Positions 23,905-33,243 of a stretch of DNA of 64,000 nt are shown piece after piece. The DNA is from an uncultured Flavobacteriales bacterium. GTDB lineage: Bacteria > Bacteroidota > Bacteroidia > Flavobacteriales_D > Sanyastnellaceae. Where the stretch lies: NCBI GenBank assembly GCA_938085425.1, contig CALKGQ010000002.1, positions 62,001 to 126,000 on the forward strand, given 5' to 3'. The notes below the pieces were generated by a model. The model worked only from the letters and a program-made list of their open reading frames with translations. It was not told the origin of the DNA and did no database searches. Position 1 is the first letter of the stretch. Every line of letters begins with the position of its first letter. Position numbers and translations under genes: made by a program.

Positions 23905-25724
23905 GGGGAAGCGTACACAGGGTATCGGTTGTCCGTGGCTTCGTAGTGCGGACTCGCCTCGTACAACCACCGCAAGGCCAATCTGGGATTGTCCTTCCAT
24001 TCAGGGTGGACGGTTTGGGCTGCGGCATAGCGCATGCGCAGCGCCTCGTCTCCTTGCAGCAGGTCCTCCGCTGTGTCCTCAAAGACATAGCCAGAGAAAT
24101 GTTCTTTTTGCTGCAGTGCGGAGTCAAAGAAATTCCACACCAACAGGGCATCGTGGGCTTTGGGACTCAACACTTCTGCCAGGTATCTCCTCGCGTTTTG
24201 CCCTGAAGGAATTTGCCAATCTCCTCGGTAGAGCTGCACTGGTTGCACGCTGCGTGACACCGAGTCGATGGTCAATGGGTGGTGGCCCTCATACGGCTTC
24301 TTCGCCGACTGAAAGGATTCAATGCGCGAGACTTCGAGCAGCATCACTGTGTCTCTTGGCAAGGGCGTCATGCGCACCCCGTTGGCCTGCAGCCTTGCCA
24401 CGGCCCTTCGCCACGCTTGAGGCAACACCCAAAACGTGGGGACTCGTTCTGTTGCAGAAGGAACATACCTGTTGTCGAAGGGAATGCGCTTCGTCCAAGT
24501 TTGGGATGTGTCGTACCGGAGCCGGGTCCCTTGGGTGACTGCACTCCACATGCGTTGAGAAGCATACCCTGTGAAGTCTACGCTGTCTCTTTGGTCTTGG
24601 GCCAAGGTCCATCGCACCTCCAACTCACGGGCATCAGCCACACGTCGGGCCTCCTCCTTGCGCATGGACAAGACCTCTGGCCCAGAAGACAAAAGCCAAT
24701 CCGACAGGACTTGCAAAAACGACTTCGTGGCCTTGACGCGGTCGGCAAAGGGTTTCAGCATGTGGGCTTCCGTGGTGAACCCAAGGGTACCCCAAAGGGT
24801 TGTGAACCCAGTGCTGTAGCGTGGCGTTTCCAAAAAGCCCACCACACCAGCTTCTGGCGTCTCTCCTTTTGAATACACATAGGGGACCATGGGCCACCCT
24901 TCTTGGGCCATGCCTTGGTACAAGGCCGGCTCCACAACCTCCCTAAGGAAAGGTCCCATCACGGGACCTGCCTTGTCAGGCTGGGTGGTGATGAGGGTCA
25001 TGGTGTAAGGATAGTCCGCACCATTGGACGTGTGGGTGTCCACAAACACATCGGGGTTCACAGCATGGAACAAATCCACAAAAACCTCGGCGTTTCTGCT
25101 GTCCATTTTGACAAAGTCACGGTTCAGATCAAGGTTGGCCGCATTCCCACGAAACCCGTAGCTCTCTGGCCCGTTTTGGTTCGCCCGCGTGCAACAATTT
25201 CTTCGCGAGGCCCCGCCCACATTGTATTGGGGAATGAACACCCAGTTGGCAGCATTCAAGGGGTTTTGAGGACCATCGGGGAGCGCCAACCAATCCTGGA
25301 TCAACGCAAAAGAGGCATTGACCCCACACGGCTCACCAGGATGGATGGCATTGTTCACGAGCACGGTGACTTTGCCACCTCCTTGTGTCTCCAAACGATT
25401 TTGCACGGCATGGGCGCCTTCCTCGTCCCTCGATCGATCTTCCTCTGCGAGAAGCACAAGTGCATGGATGGGCCTGCCGATGTCACTTTTTCCCAGACGA
25501 TGCAACGACACCCGATGGTCTTGGTCCGCCAATCGTTGGGCCATGGCAACCGCTTCCTCCCAAGTGGGCGTGCTGTTCGAATCCTGGAGTTGCTCTGCAG
25601 GCCAATGCTCATCCAATCCATCTTCGGCCGTTTGACATCCCAAGCCTAGGACCATTAGAATCAACAGCACAACTTGTCCCCAACCCGGAGTGAACAAAGG
25701 GTGGCCAAGGGTTCTTGTCTTCAT
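23901..25724 (-). CDS. M14 family zinc carboxypeptidase, lipoprotein
   Basis: 607 residues. A hydrophobic signal ends VLGLGC, a lipobox, so it is probably a lipoprotein. The M14 zinc site is NNAIHPGEPCG (His and Glu ligands) with a third His in VDTHTSNGADYP; the catalytic Glu is likely in GFTTEAHML. The stretch LNLNRDF-like NLDLNRDFVKMDS is also family-typical. M14 enzymes remove C-terminal residues from peptides. The start is chosen for the signal peptide; the open frame runs another 163 codons upstream through yqgE on the opposite strand and is not real. It is divergent from yqgE across 30 bp. Confidence 0.88.
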   Translation of the reverse strand: MKTRTLGHPLFTPGWGQVVLLILMVLGLGCQTAEDGLDEHWPAEQLQDSNSTPTWEEAVAMAQRLADQDHRVSLHRLGKSDIGRPIHALVLLAEEDRSRDEEGAHAVQNRLETQGGGKVTVLVNNAIHPGEPCGVNASFALIQDWLALPDGPQNPLNAANWVFIPQYNVGGASRRNCCTRANQNGPESYGFRGNAANLDLNRDFVKMDSRNAEVFVDLFHAVNPDVFVDTHTSNGADYPYTMTLITTQPDKAGPVMGPFLREVVEPALYQGMAQEGWPMVPYVYSKGETPEAGVVGFLETPRYSTGFTTLWGTLGFTTEAHMLKPFADRVKATKSFLQVLSDWLLSSGPEVLSMRKEEARRVADARELEVRWTLAQDQRDSVDFTGYASQRMWSAVTQGTRLRYDTSQTWTKRIPFDNRYVPSATERVPTFWVLPQAWRRAVARLQANGVRMTPLPRDTVMLLEVSRIESFQSAKKPYEGHHPLTIDSVSRSVQPVQLYRGDWQIPSGQNARRYLAEVLSPKAHDALLVWNFFDSALQQKEHFSGYVFEDTAEDLLQGDEALRMRYAAAQTVHPEWKDNPRLALRWLYEASPHYEATDNRYPVYASP

Positions 25725-25754
25725 GACCACAAATGACGGAACTTTCAGGTCACG

Positions 25755-26333
25755 ATGATTCGTTTCACGCCAACAAACCAAACCCAACCTCAACCAGGGG
25801 ACATTCTCTTGAGCGAGCCCTTCTTGGACGACCCCTATTTTGGAAGGAAGGTGGTGCTGTTGTGCGAACACAATGAAGAAGGCAGTTTTGGGTTCGTGCT
25901 CAACAACTTTGTCGACATCGATGTGGACGAAGTGCTGGACGAGTTGCCCAAACTCCATACCCGCATCAGTGTGGGTGGCCCGGTGAAAAACGGGAACTTG
26001 TACTATCTGCACACCCGAGCTGACATCCCAGACAGCATTCCTGTGGTTGGCGGCGTGCACATGGGGGGTGATTTTGACCACATCAAGTCCATGATGGAGG
26101 ATGGTCAACTCACGGCAAAAGACATTCGGTTTTTCATCGGCTACAGCGGCTGGTCTGGCCAACAACTTGCCGATGAAGTGCGCAGCCGGTCCTGGTTCGT
26201 GGCCCAGCCACAAGTGTCGGACATCATGCGGACAGACGAGGAAAATGAAGATTTTTGGAAGCGGTTGATTTCAGAATTGGGCGACGGGTTTTCTCATATC
26301 GCCAATGCGCCCAACGATCCCTCGCTGAACTGA
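25755..26333 (+). CDS. yqgE: YqgE/AlgH family protein (UPF0301)
   Basis: 192 residues. Family signatures are PGDILLSEPFLDDPYFGRKV near the N-terminus, then GSFGFVLNNF, ISVGGPVKNGNLYYLH and FFIGYSGWSGQQLADEV. The biochemical function of the family is not established; AlgH was linked to alginate regulation in Pseudomonas. It is a single-gene unit between a divergent M14 peptidase and a convergent DUF2797 gene (20-bp gap). No clear promoter box was found in the 30 bp upstream. Confidence 0.92.
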   Translation: MIRFTPTNQTQPQPGDILLSEPFLDDPYFGRKVVLLCEHNEEGSFGFVLNNFVDIDVDEVLDELPKLHTRISVGGPVKNGNLYYLHTRADIPDSIPVVGGVHMGGDFDHIKSMMEDGQLTAKDIRFFIGYSGWSGQQLADEVRSRSWFVAQPQVSDIMRTDEENEDFWKRLISELGDGFSHIANAPNDPSLN

Positions 26334-26353
26334 GCTTGAACATTGCGTAGCGC

Positions 26354-27178
26354 TCAGGTGGCGCTCATGGCGATGCGGTACCCTGCATGTGACCGAACGT
26401 TCCATACGCGCCCATCCTCAAACAGCCAATACTGCCCCTTGATGCCCACTAGCTTTCCTTCCAGTGTCGGGAATTTGTCCAACTTGGCGCTTTGGACCTT
26501 GGACGGGTAAAACCGTACGGGGAAGTGCAGGGCTTGGACCACATCCTCTTCCTCAAAAAACGACTCATAGGGCATGCCAAGGGTGTCAAAGCACTCCTCT
26601 TTTGCCTCGAGCAAGGACCGTGCGTCACCCGACACTTCCGAAAGCATTCGCCGCCACTGTGTTCGGTCGGAGAACACCTCCTTCAATGCGACTTCCATCT
26701 CCCCTGCCAGTTGCCGGTACGGGGCATGGGCCACCACCGCCGCCATGGAAGCCCCCTGGTCCACCCACCGCGATGGGACATTGCTTGCCCTGGTCACCCC
26801 CACCTTCAAATGACTGGTTTGGCTGAGGTACACCACATGAGGGGCCAAATGATGCTCCCTCTCCCAAGCCTCGTCGCGAAGCGCAATGCCCTCGTGAATG
26901 CGGCTCAACTCAGGACGGATGATGCTTGGACAAGCCAAAGGCGACTCCATGAAGGCACGGTAGGACATTCCTTCTCCAAACGTTTTGGAAATGGCAGCGC
27001 CGGTCACCACACAATGGATCTTGCCTTCGAAGGAGATCTTCACATGCTTCCCAAGCCATTCGTCCAACGCAAAAGCTGGCATATCCTCACCAATGTCTTT
27101 CCCTGACCAGAGGTAGGAGACATTCCCCCCCTCATCCACAAGCGAAGACATTTTTCTCACATTTCCCTCCCATTTCAT
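26354..27178 (-). CDS. DUF2797 domain protein
   Basis: 274 residues. The DUF2797 core is recognisable as MSYRAFMESPLACPSIIRPE, LAPHVVYLSQTSHLKVGVTR and SRWVDQGASMAAVV, followed by YRQLAGEMEVALKEVFSDRT. The zinc-ligand cysteine pattern seen in other branches is reduced here (single Cys in HCVVTGAA and ACPS), as is common in Bacteroidota members. Function is unknown. The start at 27178 (MKWEGNVRKM) matches the family N-terminus; the longer frame to 27265 would overlap the next promoter region. It is divergent from the T9SS gene at 27257. Confidence 0.85.
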   Translation of the reverse strand: MKWEGNVRKMSSLVDEGGNVSYLWSGKDIGEDMPAFALDEWLGKHVKISFEGKIHCVVTGAAISKTFGEGMSYRAFMESPLACPSIIRPELSRIHEGIALRDEAWEREHHLAPHVVYLSQTSHLKVGVTRASNVPSRWVDQGASMAAVVAHAPYRQLAGEMEVALKEVFSDRTQWRRMLSEVSGDARSLLEAKEECFDTLGMPYESFFEEEDVVQALHFPVRFYPSKVQSAKLDKFPTLEGKLVGIKGQYWLFEDGRVWNVRSHAGYRIAMSAT

Positions 27179-27232
27179 GCAACAATGTTCGGGATTCCTA
27201 GCGTTGCCACCTATTTTGCCGGTGTAAAATCT

Positions 27233-27240
27233 TATCTTGA
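27233..27240 (+). promoter_or_regulatory. -7 promoter-like box TATCTTGA upstream of the T9SS gene at 27257
   Basis: TATCTTGA, 16 nt before the ATG, resembles TATCTTTG with one T missing. The same TATCTTG core appears before the genes at 54106 and 61810. Confidence 0.35.
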
Positions 27241-27256
27241 CTCCAAACCCCTTTCG

Positions 27257-28159
27257 ATGAAACAACTTTTTCTCCCCATCCTGCTTTTGGCAGCATGCTC
27301 TTTGAACGCGCAGCTCTTCACCGACGACTTTGAAGCCTACGAAACTGGCAATGGCATTTCCACGGCCAGTGATGTCGACCCTTGGGTCCTTTGGTCCAAC
27401 CTTGACACTGAAGAGGCATTCGTCTCCGAAGATGTTGCCTTGTCTGGGACCAAGTCATTGAAGCTGGAAGGAACCTCTGCAGCTGGAGGCCCCCAGGACA
27501 TTGTGCTTGTGGCAGGACTAGAAGGACAATACGAAGTGACTTTCAGCATGTTTGTCCCCGAAGGCAATTCAGGCTATTACAATGTGCAAGAAAACCAGAT
27601 TCAAGGAACGACTTGGGCGTTTGAAACCACCCTCGGCTCAGACGGCACCATCAGCTTCAACTTCGACGGCACCATTTTGTTGGCCGGCCAATACGAAAGC
27701 AACTCGTGGGTGACCATCACGCACTACATCGACACGGATTCTGATTTGATGCACGTGTACCTCAACGGTGAATTCTTGGGCCAAGCTCCCTACGATGGAG
27801 GCCAAGTGGGTGGCGTGAACTTCTACGCGGCAGGCGACACGCAGACTTTGCCTTTGTACTACCTGGACGATGTCATTGTGGACATCGCGGACCCTGTCGT
27901 CGATGCCGTGGCCAAGCTTCCTCAGGTGGAATGCACCTTTGGGCCCAACCCTGCATCCAACCAAATCCGTTTGCAGGCGAACCTCGACCAAGCCACAGTG
28001 CGCATCATGGGCCTCGATGGCAAGGTGGTGCTTCAGGAGGTCCGCAACGACTTGATGAACGGTGCCGATCTCAGCTTCGACCTTCGCAACGGTGTCTACC
28101 TCGTTGAGATTTCGAACGGAACTTCACGCTCCACGCAGCGCCTTGTGGTGCAAAAGTGA
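27257..28159 (+). CDS. secreted protein with type IX secretion C-terminal sorting domain
   Basis: 300 residues. The signal peptide is MKQLFLPILLLAACSLNAQ. The body (about residues 20-205) begins LFTDDFEAYETGNGIS and looks like a concanavalin/LamG-type beta-sandwich seen in exported Bacteroidota proteins (SYYNV-like GYYNVQENQ, YIDTDSDLMHVYLNGEFLG). The T9SS type A tail starts VECTFGPNPASNQIRL and ends YLVEISNGTSRSTQRLVVQK. It has its own promoter-like box and a strong terminator, so it is monocistronic. It may bind carbohydrate; no catalytic motif was seen. Confidence 0.85.
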   Translation: MKQLFLPILLLAACSLNAQLFTDDFEAYETGNGISTASDVDPWVLWSNLDTEEAFVSEDVALSGTKSLKLEGTSAAGGPQDIVLVAGLEGQYEVTFSMFVPEGNSGYYNVQENQIQGTTWAFETTLGSDGTISFNFDGTILLAGQYESNSWVTITHYIDTDSDLMHVYLNGEFLGQAPYDGGQVGGVNFYAAGDTQTLPLYYLDDVIVDIADPVVDAVAKLPQVECTFGPNPASNQIRLQANLDQATVRIMGLDGKVVLQEVRNDLMNGADLSFDLRNGVYLVEISNGTSRSTQRLVVQK

Positions 28160-28182
28160 GGCCATCACAATCAACATTGATG

Positions 28183-28210
28183 AAAAGGCCAACCGCAAGG
28201 TTGGCCTTTT
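28183..28210 (+). terminator. rho-independent terminator after the T9SS gene
   Basis: A 12-bp inverted repeat AAAAGGCCAACC / GGTTGGCCTTTT with a GCAA tetraloop, followed by two more T, 24 bp after the stop codon at 28159. Confidence 0.9.
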
Positions 28211-28277
28211 TTCATGCCACAGGTGCCATGACAACATCCGTTGGCACAATCTTTGGCGCGCAGTTGTGGAGTCCACT

Positions 28278-28285
28278 TATTTTTG
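28278..28285 (+). promoter_or_regulatory. -7 promoter box TATTTTTG upstream of the thioredoxin-fold gene
   Basis: TATTTTTG is an exact TAnnTTTG match, with a TTTG at 28252 about 22 bp upstream as a possible -33 element. It predicts a leader of about 15 nt before the ATG at 28305. Confidence 0.55.
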
Positions 28286-28304
28286 ACCTTTCAAACCAGC
28301 ATCG

Positions 28305-29840
28305 ATGACTTCTACTTTGCGTCCCTATGTCAAGGCTTGCTCACTGACATTTGCCCTGTTTTCTTTTTGTGTGCACTCGTCCATGTCCCAAAACGATTTG
28401 ACCGTTCATGTGGATGGCCTGGGACAAGACACCGTATACCTTGCCCACTACTACGGTGCCAAGCTCTTCTACAACGACACCGCGGTGTCGGACGCGAATG
28501 GCAAGGTGGTGTTTGCCGGAAAGCCACAAGAAGAAGGTGGCAAGTATGCAGTTGTCTTGCCTGGACCCAAGTTTTTTGAATTCTTGATGGTCGACGAGCC
28601 CATGGAATTTGAAACCACTGCTGCCAACCCTTCCGGCGACCTTGAGGTGGTCGCGAGCAAAGAGAATGAGGTGTTCTTCGGGTACCTGGAGTTCATTCAA
28701 GGGAAGAGAACGGAAAGAAGTCCATTTGACAAGGTTCTTCAGGACTCTTCTGCCACCAAGGAGGAAGTGACTGCTGCGAGAAACGGTATCCAGGCATTGA
28801 CAGACGAAGTCAACGAGTACCAATACTATTTGACCAATGACCCACGGGACTTCTTGTTTGGAAAATACCTGAGCATGGTCAATGAACCCAAGGTTCCCGA
28901 TGCGCCTGAAGAGGTGGAAGACAAAGCCATGTGGCAGTACCTGTGGTACCGGAACCACTATTGGGACCGTGTGGACTTCTCCGATCCTCGCCTTGTGCGC
29001 GACGCAGCCTTTGACCAACTCATCAAAAGGTATTGGGGCAAAGTCCTTCCACAAATCCCCGACACCATGACGGCAGAGGCCGACATGTTGTTGGCGAAAA
29101 CCTTGGACAACCGCAACCAAGACATGTTCAAGTACATGTTGCACCATATGACGTATGCCAGTGAGTCCTCCAAGATCATGTGCATGGACAAAGTGTTTGT
29201 TCACTTGGTGAACACATATTACCGCACCGGGATGGTGGATTGGTTGGATGAGGCGCAACTGGAAAAGATCTTGGAAAGAGCTGAGGACCTCAAGCACACC
29301 CTTTGCGGCAACCGTCCACCCAACGTCACGCTCCCCAATCTCGACCAGGACGAATGGGTTGAACTGTTTGACATCGAAGCCAAGTACACCCTGATCTGCA
29401 TTTGGGAAAGCACTTGCGGACACTGCAAAAAGGAAATGCCCAAGCTGGAGCGCATCTACGAAGCTTGGAAGCCCAAGGGACTCGAGATCTTCGCCATTGG
29501 CAATGACTTCGAACCCGAACCTTGGCAGGAATACATTCGAGAAGAGGGCCTTGACGCTTGGATCAATGTGAGCGACAACCCACTGATCAATGCGCAGGAC
29601 AGTGCCACAGCATTGATCTACAAAGGACGCACCAATCTCGAAAGCTTGAACTTCCGAACCACCTTCGACGTGTACGCTACGCCCAAGATGTTCTTGCTTG
29701 ATGAGGACAAAAAGATCATTGCCAAGCAAGTTGGGGCCGTCCAACTGGCAGAAATCCTCTCGCAAATCGAAGGCTTGGAAGAAACCCTCCCCTATTTCGC
29801 GCCGGAGGAGAAGAAAGAAAGCGCTGAAAACGACCACTGA
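28305..29840 (+). CDS. exported thioredoxin-like (TlpA/AhpC-type) protein with long N-terminal domain
   Basis: 511 residues. A hydrophobic export signal (CSLTFALFSFCVH) precedes a DUF4369-like beta domain (LTVHVDGLGQDTVYLAHYYG), then a helical middle region (about residues 120-340, resembling DUF5106 in Bacteroidota proteins), and a C-terminal thioredoxin fold with the redox motif CIWESTCGHCKKEMPKLERI. The cis-Pro region is YATPKMFLLDED. Such proteins are periplasmic or lipoprotein thiol-disulfide reductases. A lipobox is not clear. The acidic tail EEKKESAEN is unremarkable. A 508-codon antisense open frame lies over it and is considered a shadow. Confidence 0.85.
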   Translation: MTSTLRPYVKACSLTFALFSFCVHSSMSQNDLTVHVDGLGQDTVYLAHYYGAKLFYNDTAVSDANGKVVFAGKPQEEGGKYAVVLPGPKFFEFLMVDEPMEFETTAANPSGDLEVVASKENEVFFGYLEFIQGKRTERSPFDKVLQDSSATKEEVTAARNGIQALTDEVNEYQYYLTNDPRDFLFGKYLSMVNEPKVPDAPEEVEDKAMWQYLWYRNHYWDRVDFSDPRLVRDAAFDQLIKRYWGKVLPQIPDTMTAEADMLLAKTLDNRNQDMFKYMLHHMTYASESSKIMCMDKVFVHLVNTYYRTGMVDWLDEAQLEKILERAEDLKHTLCGNRPPNVTLPNLDQDEWVELFDIEAKYTLICIWESTCGHCKKEMPKLERIYEAWKPKGLEIFAIGNDFEPEPWQEYIREEGLDAWINVSDNPLINAQDSATALIYKGRTNLESLNFRTTFDVYATPKMFLLDEDKKIIAKQVGAVQLAEILSQIEGLEETLPYFAPEEKKESAENDH

Positions 29841-29904
29841 CACTGACATTTGGCCCTTCAGCGACAAAAAGCACTGATTGTGTGGGAATTCGCTTTGCGT
29901 CGAC

Positions 29905-29912
29905 TACCTTCG
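29905..29912 (+). promoter_or_regulatory. -7 promoter-like box TACCTTCG upstream of the RRM gene
   Basis: TACCTTCG with a TTG 24 bp upstream (29878). It predicts a leader of about 20 nt before the GTG start at 29938. Confidence 0.45.
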
Positions 29913-29937
29913 CGGCTCATTCTTTAATTGAGTAGAC

Positions 29938-30189
29938 GTGAATATTTTTGTAGGAAACCTTGCATGGGGCGTGGACGACACGGTCTTGCGTGAAGCATTT
30001 GAGTCATACGGAGCCGTAGACAGTGCACGAGTCATCCACGATCGCGAGACCGGACGGTCACGCGGATTTGGATTTGTAGAAATGCCCAACCAGGAAGAAG
30101 CTCAAGCAGCTTTGGACGGTATGGAGGGAAAGGACCTCGAAGGTCGTCCCATCCGTTGCAACGAGAGCCAGCCGCGCGAGCGCCGCTGA
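29938..30189 (+). CDS. RRM-domain RNA-binding protein
   Basis: 83 residues, a single RNA recognition motif. RNP2 is MNIFVGNLAWGV and RNP1 is GRSRGFGFVEM, with the conserved aromatic residues intact. The tail is short and basic (SQPRERR). Such small RRM proteins in Bacteroidota and cyanobacteria are often induced by cold and bind single-stranded RNA. The start codon is GTG (29938); no ATG precedes the RNP2 strand. It forms a single-gene unit with a promoter-like box upstream and a strong terminator 23 bp after the stop. Confidence 0.93.
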   Translation: MNIFVGNLAWGVDDTVLREAFESYGAVDSARVIHDRETGRSRGFGFVEMPNQEEAQAALDGMEGKDLEGRPIRCNESQPRERR

Positions 30190-30212
30190 TCTCCACAACA
30201 TCGACAACATTT

Positions 30213-30240
30213 AAAAGCCCTGGCTCACGCCAGGGCTTTT
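30213..30240 (+). terminator. rho-independent terminator after the RRM gene
   Basis: An 11-bp inverted repeat AAAAGCCCTGG / CCAGGGCTTTT with loop CTCACG and further T after it. The A-rich 5' arm means it may also end transcripts from the convergent surface-protein gene. Confidence 0.9.
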
Positions 30241-30267
30241 TTCATGCATTAAATGCTCCTCTATTCT

Positions 30268-32988
30268 TCAATCACAAGACTGCCCAAAGGCTGAGAGGAA
30301 CTCCAACAAATCGGTTGCCCCAACGGCGCCATCTTGGTCCACATCAAAGTAACAGGAGGCCTCAAGAGTCTCCGGAATGCACAACCCCAAGTCCGCATCC
30401 CAAACGGTGTTGGGACCGCAAGCATTTTCGTTGGGCGTGCAATCTTCGACCGGAATGCATGTCCCGCTCAAAAGGTCAAATGAAGTCCCCTCGCCACAGA
30501 GGCTTTCAGGCACAAATTGCCCTTCGCAGTCATAGTACAATTCCGAAAATGAGCAACCCCCGTCGTCAACTGATGCTGCCGGATTGAAATTGCAGGCTTG
30601 CGGGTCGGTGCAACCCAAGCACTCTGTCCCCTGCCCATTGCAAGTCCCACATTCATCGAACGCGCCAACGCATTCGTCCACATCGTCGCAAATGCCATCG
30701 GCATCCGCGTCATCTTCACAAGAACCTCCGCACTCACCAAGGGCGTCTTCTTGGTTGCCATTGCAATCGCAGTCACCTAGAGGGATGTCCGCGCATCCGC
30801 AGGCAAACACAGCTCCTGGGCCATTGCAAACGCCGCATTCGTCAAGTTCGCCAACGCATTCGTCCACATCGTCGCAAATACCATCGGCATCCGCGTCGGC
30901 CGCACAGTCGCCACCGCAGACGTCCAAGGAATCCACATACAAGCAGCTGCCATCGTCCACATTGGCAAGTCCATTGAAATTGCATGCATTGCCATCGGTG
31001 CATCCATCCACTTGGACGTAGACGAAGAACAGCTGGGTCCAAGCGGCTTCATTTCCACAGCCATCCGAAGCCGTGAAAGAACGCTGGTACCAATCCGTCG
31101 AATCCGTTGAAGCGAAAAGGGAGTCCACAAACTCCCATGTCACGTCGTCATCGCAATTGTCGTTGACATCCAATGTCGCCGACGGCAATGCCTCCGACCC
31201 AACTGGAGCACCCAATTCAAATGGGATGCTCATGTCCACCAGAGGCACAGATAGGGTTGGCGGTGTGGTGTCTTGAACGGAAATCAGCCTTTCCACCGAA
31301 GCGGCATTCCCGCAGCCATCGGTTCCCGTCCAACGTTGGAGCAACTCGAAAGAGTGCTCACAAACCCCTGGGGTTTGGATCTCCTCCAAAACAATGGTCA
31401 CCGCGCTGCATAGGTCCTCAAACAATGGGGCATCTTGTGGCATCTCCTCCTCACAAGACAACATCACATCAGATGGAACCAATGACACCATGGGGGCCGT
31501 CACATCGATGAACTGCACGTCTTGAGCCAAAGAAGCAGAGTTGCCGCATGCATCGGTCGCCACAAAAGCAAAAGTTTGGACACCTTCCCCTTGACAATCC
31601 CCCTGACTCACACTGTAAGACGCTTCAAACTCCCATTCACTGCAAACATCCTCCACTTCAAACTGATTCAAAATGTCAGATGTGGAAATTGGGGTCCCGC
31701 AATCCACCGTCAACGCTTCTTCCAAGGCACTGCTGATGGCAATTGCAGGGGGAACTGTATCCACAAAGGAAATGTGTTGGACGGCCGTTGCAGTGTTGCC
31801 ACAGGCATCTGAAGCCGTGAAGGTCCGGACCCAAGTGTACTCTGCTGGGCAGCTGCCAGATTCTTCTGCTTGTTCCACCGTCACCGACACCGAACTGCAG
31901 GAATCCGTAGCTGTGGCCATTTGACCCATTGGCGCCTCTGACCCACAATCCAACACGAGATCCATCGGCACGAATGTGAACGCAGGAGACACTGTGTCCA
32001 CTTGGACAAGCGATTGTTCCGCGGTCGCAAAGTTCCCGCACGCGTCTGTCGCCGTCACCAGTCGGCGCAGGTTCAGGCCGCAATCCACAGACAAAGTGTC
32101 CACGGTCTCTTCCATGGTCCATTCACCACAAAGATCACTGACGACAACGTCATCGAACACCAACAAATCTGGACATGGCACCTCGGTGTCTTCAGGCATC
32201 ACAATCCATGGAGGTGTCGTGTCCACGAGATCGACCACTTGAACGGCAGATGATTGGGCCCCACAAGCATCCGTCAAAACAAAGGTCCGAGTCAACCTAC
32301 TTCCGCCACATGCCTCAGGAAAAGACTGCACATCGGACACTCCGAGCGACAATCCCCCACAGTCATCGTATCCTGGGGACTCAAGCGGAACGGCATCTCC
32401 ACATTCCACCATCGCATCCTCCAACGGTGCGCCAATGATCGGTGGTTCTTCATCGTGCAACAACACCGTGTACATCGTGTCCAACACATTGCCACAATCG
32501 TCGGGAATGTTCAGTGCAATGTTGACCTGGGTCACTCCTTGGCACAGGAAAACAGAATCTTGAAACAAAACGGATCCTTGCAAAGTGGATGAACAATCGT
32601 CTTGGAGGATCGGGTAATATTCAGACAAGTTGGATGCACAGAAATGGCCATCCCCAAAGTCATTGATCAAGCTTGGAGGGCTTGTGTCCGTCAGCCTGAT
32701 TTCCTGCAGGTGCTGGTCTGACGAGTCGCAATACGCCACTGTCCAAAGCCGATTGACAAGGGTTTCTTGCGGACAGGATCCTTCCAACACCTCATCCACA
32801 AAACTGAATTCTGCTGGACACAGGGAATCTGCACCCGCCCAGATGGGCGATGCAAAAACGTCTTCAAGGGACTCTGAGCATGAACCCGACACATCGTCAG
32901 GCCAGGCAACCTGGGCCTGAACCACCAATGTGGAATGGAGAGTACACAACAGCCCTATCCAACAGAAACGCAAGAGTGACCTGAACAT
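30268..32988 (-). CDS. large Cys-rich surface protein with HYR-like repeats and dockerin-like C-terminus
   Basis: 906 residues. A signal peptide ([15 protein letters not shown]) precedes about seven Ig/HYR-like repeats marked by [16 protein letters not shown] and D(T)xPP boundaries. After residue 650 come Cys-rich calcium-type segments: two copies of [16 protein letters not shown], and two CTD-ACNFN-DDGSC motifs. The protein ends in [20 protein letters not shown] then GQSCD, a dockerin-like EF-hand-type module also found in two other proteins of this window. No T9SS tail was seen. It is probably a secreted adhesin-like surface protein. The start is set by the signal peptide. It converges with the RRM gene. 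Confidence 0.82.
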   Translation of the reverse strand: MFRSLLRFCWIGLLCTLHSTLVVQAQVAWPDDVSGSCSESLEDVFASPIWAGADSLCPAEFSFVDEVLEGSCPQETLVNRLWTVAYCDSSDQHLQEIRLTDTSPPSLINDFGDGHFCASNLSEYYPILQDDCSSTLQGSVLFQDSVFLCQGVTQVNIALNIPDDCGNVLDTMYTVLLHDEEPPIIGAPLEDAMVECGDAVPLESPGYDDCGGLSLGVSDVQSFPEACGGSRLTRTFVLTDACGAQSSAVQVVDLVDTTPPWIVMPEDTEVPCPDLLVFDDVVVSDLCGEWTMEETVDTLSVDCGLNLRRLVTATDACGNFATAEQSLVQVDTVSPAFTFVPMDLVLDCGSEAPMGQMATATDSCSSVSVTVEQAEESGSCPAEYTWVRTFTASDACGNTATAVQHISFVDTVPPAIAISSALEEALTVDCGTPISTSDILNQFEVEDVCSEWEFEASYSVSQGDCQGEGVQTFAFVATDACGNSASLAQDVQFIDVTAPMVSLVPSDVMLSCEEEMPQDAPLFEDLCSAVTIVLEEIQTPGVCEHSFELLQRWTGTDGCGNAASVERLISVQDTTPPTLSVPLVDMSIPFELGAPVGSEALPSATLDVNDNCDDDVTWEFVDSLFASTDSTDWYQRSFTASDGCGNEAAWTQLFFVYVQVDGCTDGNACNFNGLANVDDGSCLYVDSLDVCGGDCAADADADGICDDVDECVGELDECGVCNGPGAVFACGCADIPLGDCDCNGNQEDALGECGGSCEDDADADGICDDVDECVGAFDECGTCNGQGTECLGCTDPQACNFNPAASVDDGGCSFSELYYDCEGQFVPESLCGEGTSFDLLSGTCIPVEDCTPNENACGPNTVWDADLGLCIPETLEASCYFDVDQDGAVGATDLLEFLSAFGQSCD
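30663..30711. repeat. direct repeat copy 1 (49 bp) inside the surface-protein gene
   Basis: This 49-bp segment recurs at 30849-30897 with a single mismatch by eye. Both copies encode the [16 protein letters not shown] calcium-type segment. The near identity at DNA level suggests recent duplication or gene conversion. Confidence 0.85.
30849..30897. repeat. direct repeat copy 2 (49 bp) inside the surface-protein gene
   Basis: Second copy of the segment at 30663-30711, in the same reading frame and 186 bp further along. Confidence 0.85.
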
Positions 32989-33125
32989 GATGACTTTGTT
33001 TGATTCCCCGAAAAATCGACATCGCCGCCCCGCATGCATTGAATTGCAGGGCCCTAGTTGTGCACATCACCACCGTCAATTCGCAACGATGGCGCTTATG
33101 TGTCTTCACTTGTTGGCCACAAAAA

Positions 33126-33148
33126 AGGCCCTGCGTGATGCAAGGCCT
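33126..33148 (-). terminator. rho-independent terminator after the tRNA
   Basis: On the minus strand AGGCCTTGC, loop ATCAC, GCAGGGCCT (one G-T pair), then TTTTT. It begins 5 nt beyond the tRNA 3' end. Confidence 0.85.
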
Positions 33149-33152
33149 CTTG

Positions 33153-33226
33153 TAGCGGGGGGGGGGCTCGAACCCCCGACCTCAGGATTATGAATCCTGC
33201 GCTCTAACCAGCTGAGCTACCCCGCC
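33153..33226 (-). tRNA. tRNA with CAU anticodon, most likely elongator tRNA-Met
   Basis: A 74-nt cloverleaf fits on the minus strand: acceptor GGCGGGG, D-arm GCTCAGCTGGTTAGAGC, anticodon arm CAGGA-TTCATAA-TCCTG, variable AGGTC, T-arm GGGGG-TTCGAGC-CCCCC. The anticodon is CAT. The acceptor closes with six Watson-Crick pairs plus a terminal G1-U72 wobble. The 3' CCA is not encoded (ACA follows), so it must be added by the CCA-adding enzyme. The A at the discriminator and the normal D-arm favour elongator Met over initiator; a lysidine-modified tRNA-Ile2 cannot be excluded. Confidence 0.92.
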
Positions 33227-33235
33227 GGAGAGGCG

Positions 33236-33243
33236 CGAAGGTA
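33236..33243 (-). promoter_or_regulatory. -7 promoter box TACCTTCG of the tRNA gene
   Basis: TACCTTCG lies 9 nt before the mature tRNA 5' end, with a TTG 23 bp further upstream on the same strand. A start 5 nt after the box would give a primary transcript with a 4-nt 5' leader. Confidence 0.6.

Noticed and set aside
28341-29867. 508-codon open frame on the minus strand opposite the thioredoxin-like gene
   Set aside because: It mirrors the codon bias of the real gene, has no signal or motif I can read, and its end runs antisense through a gene with a clear CxxC domain.
30663-30897. Repeat pair considered as a CRISPR array
   Set aside because: Only two copies, 186 bp apart, both in frame within a coding gene; no Cas genes and no regular spacers.
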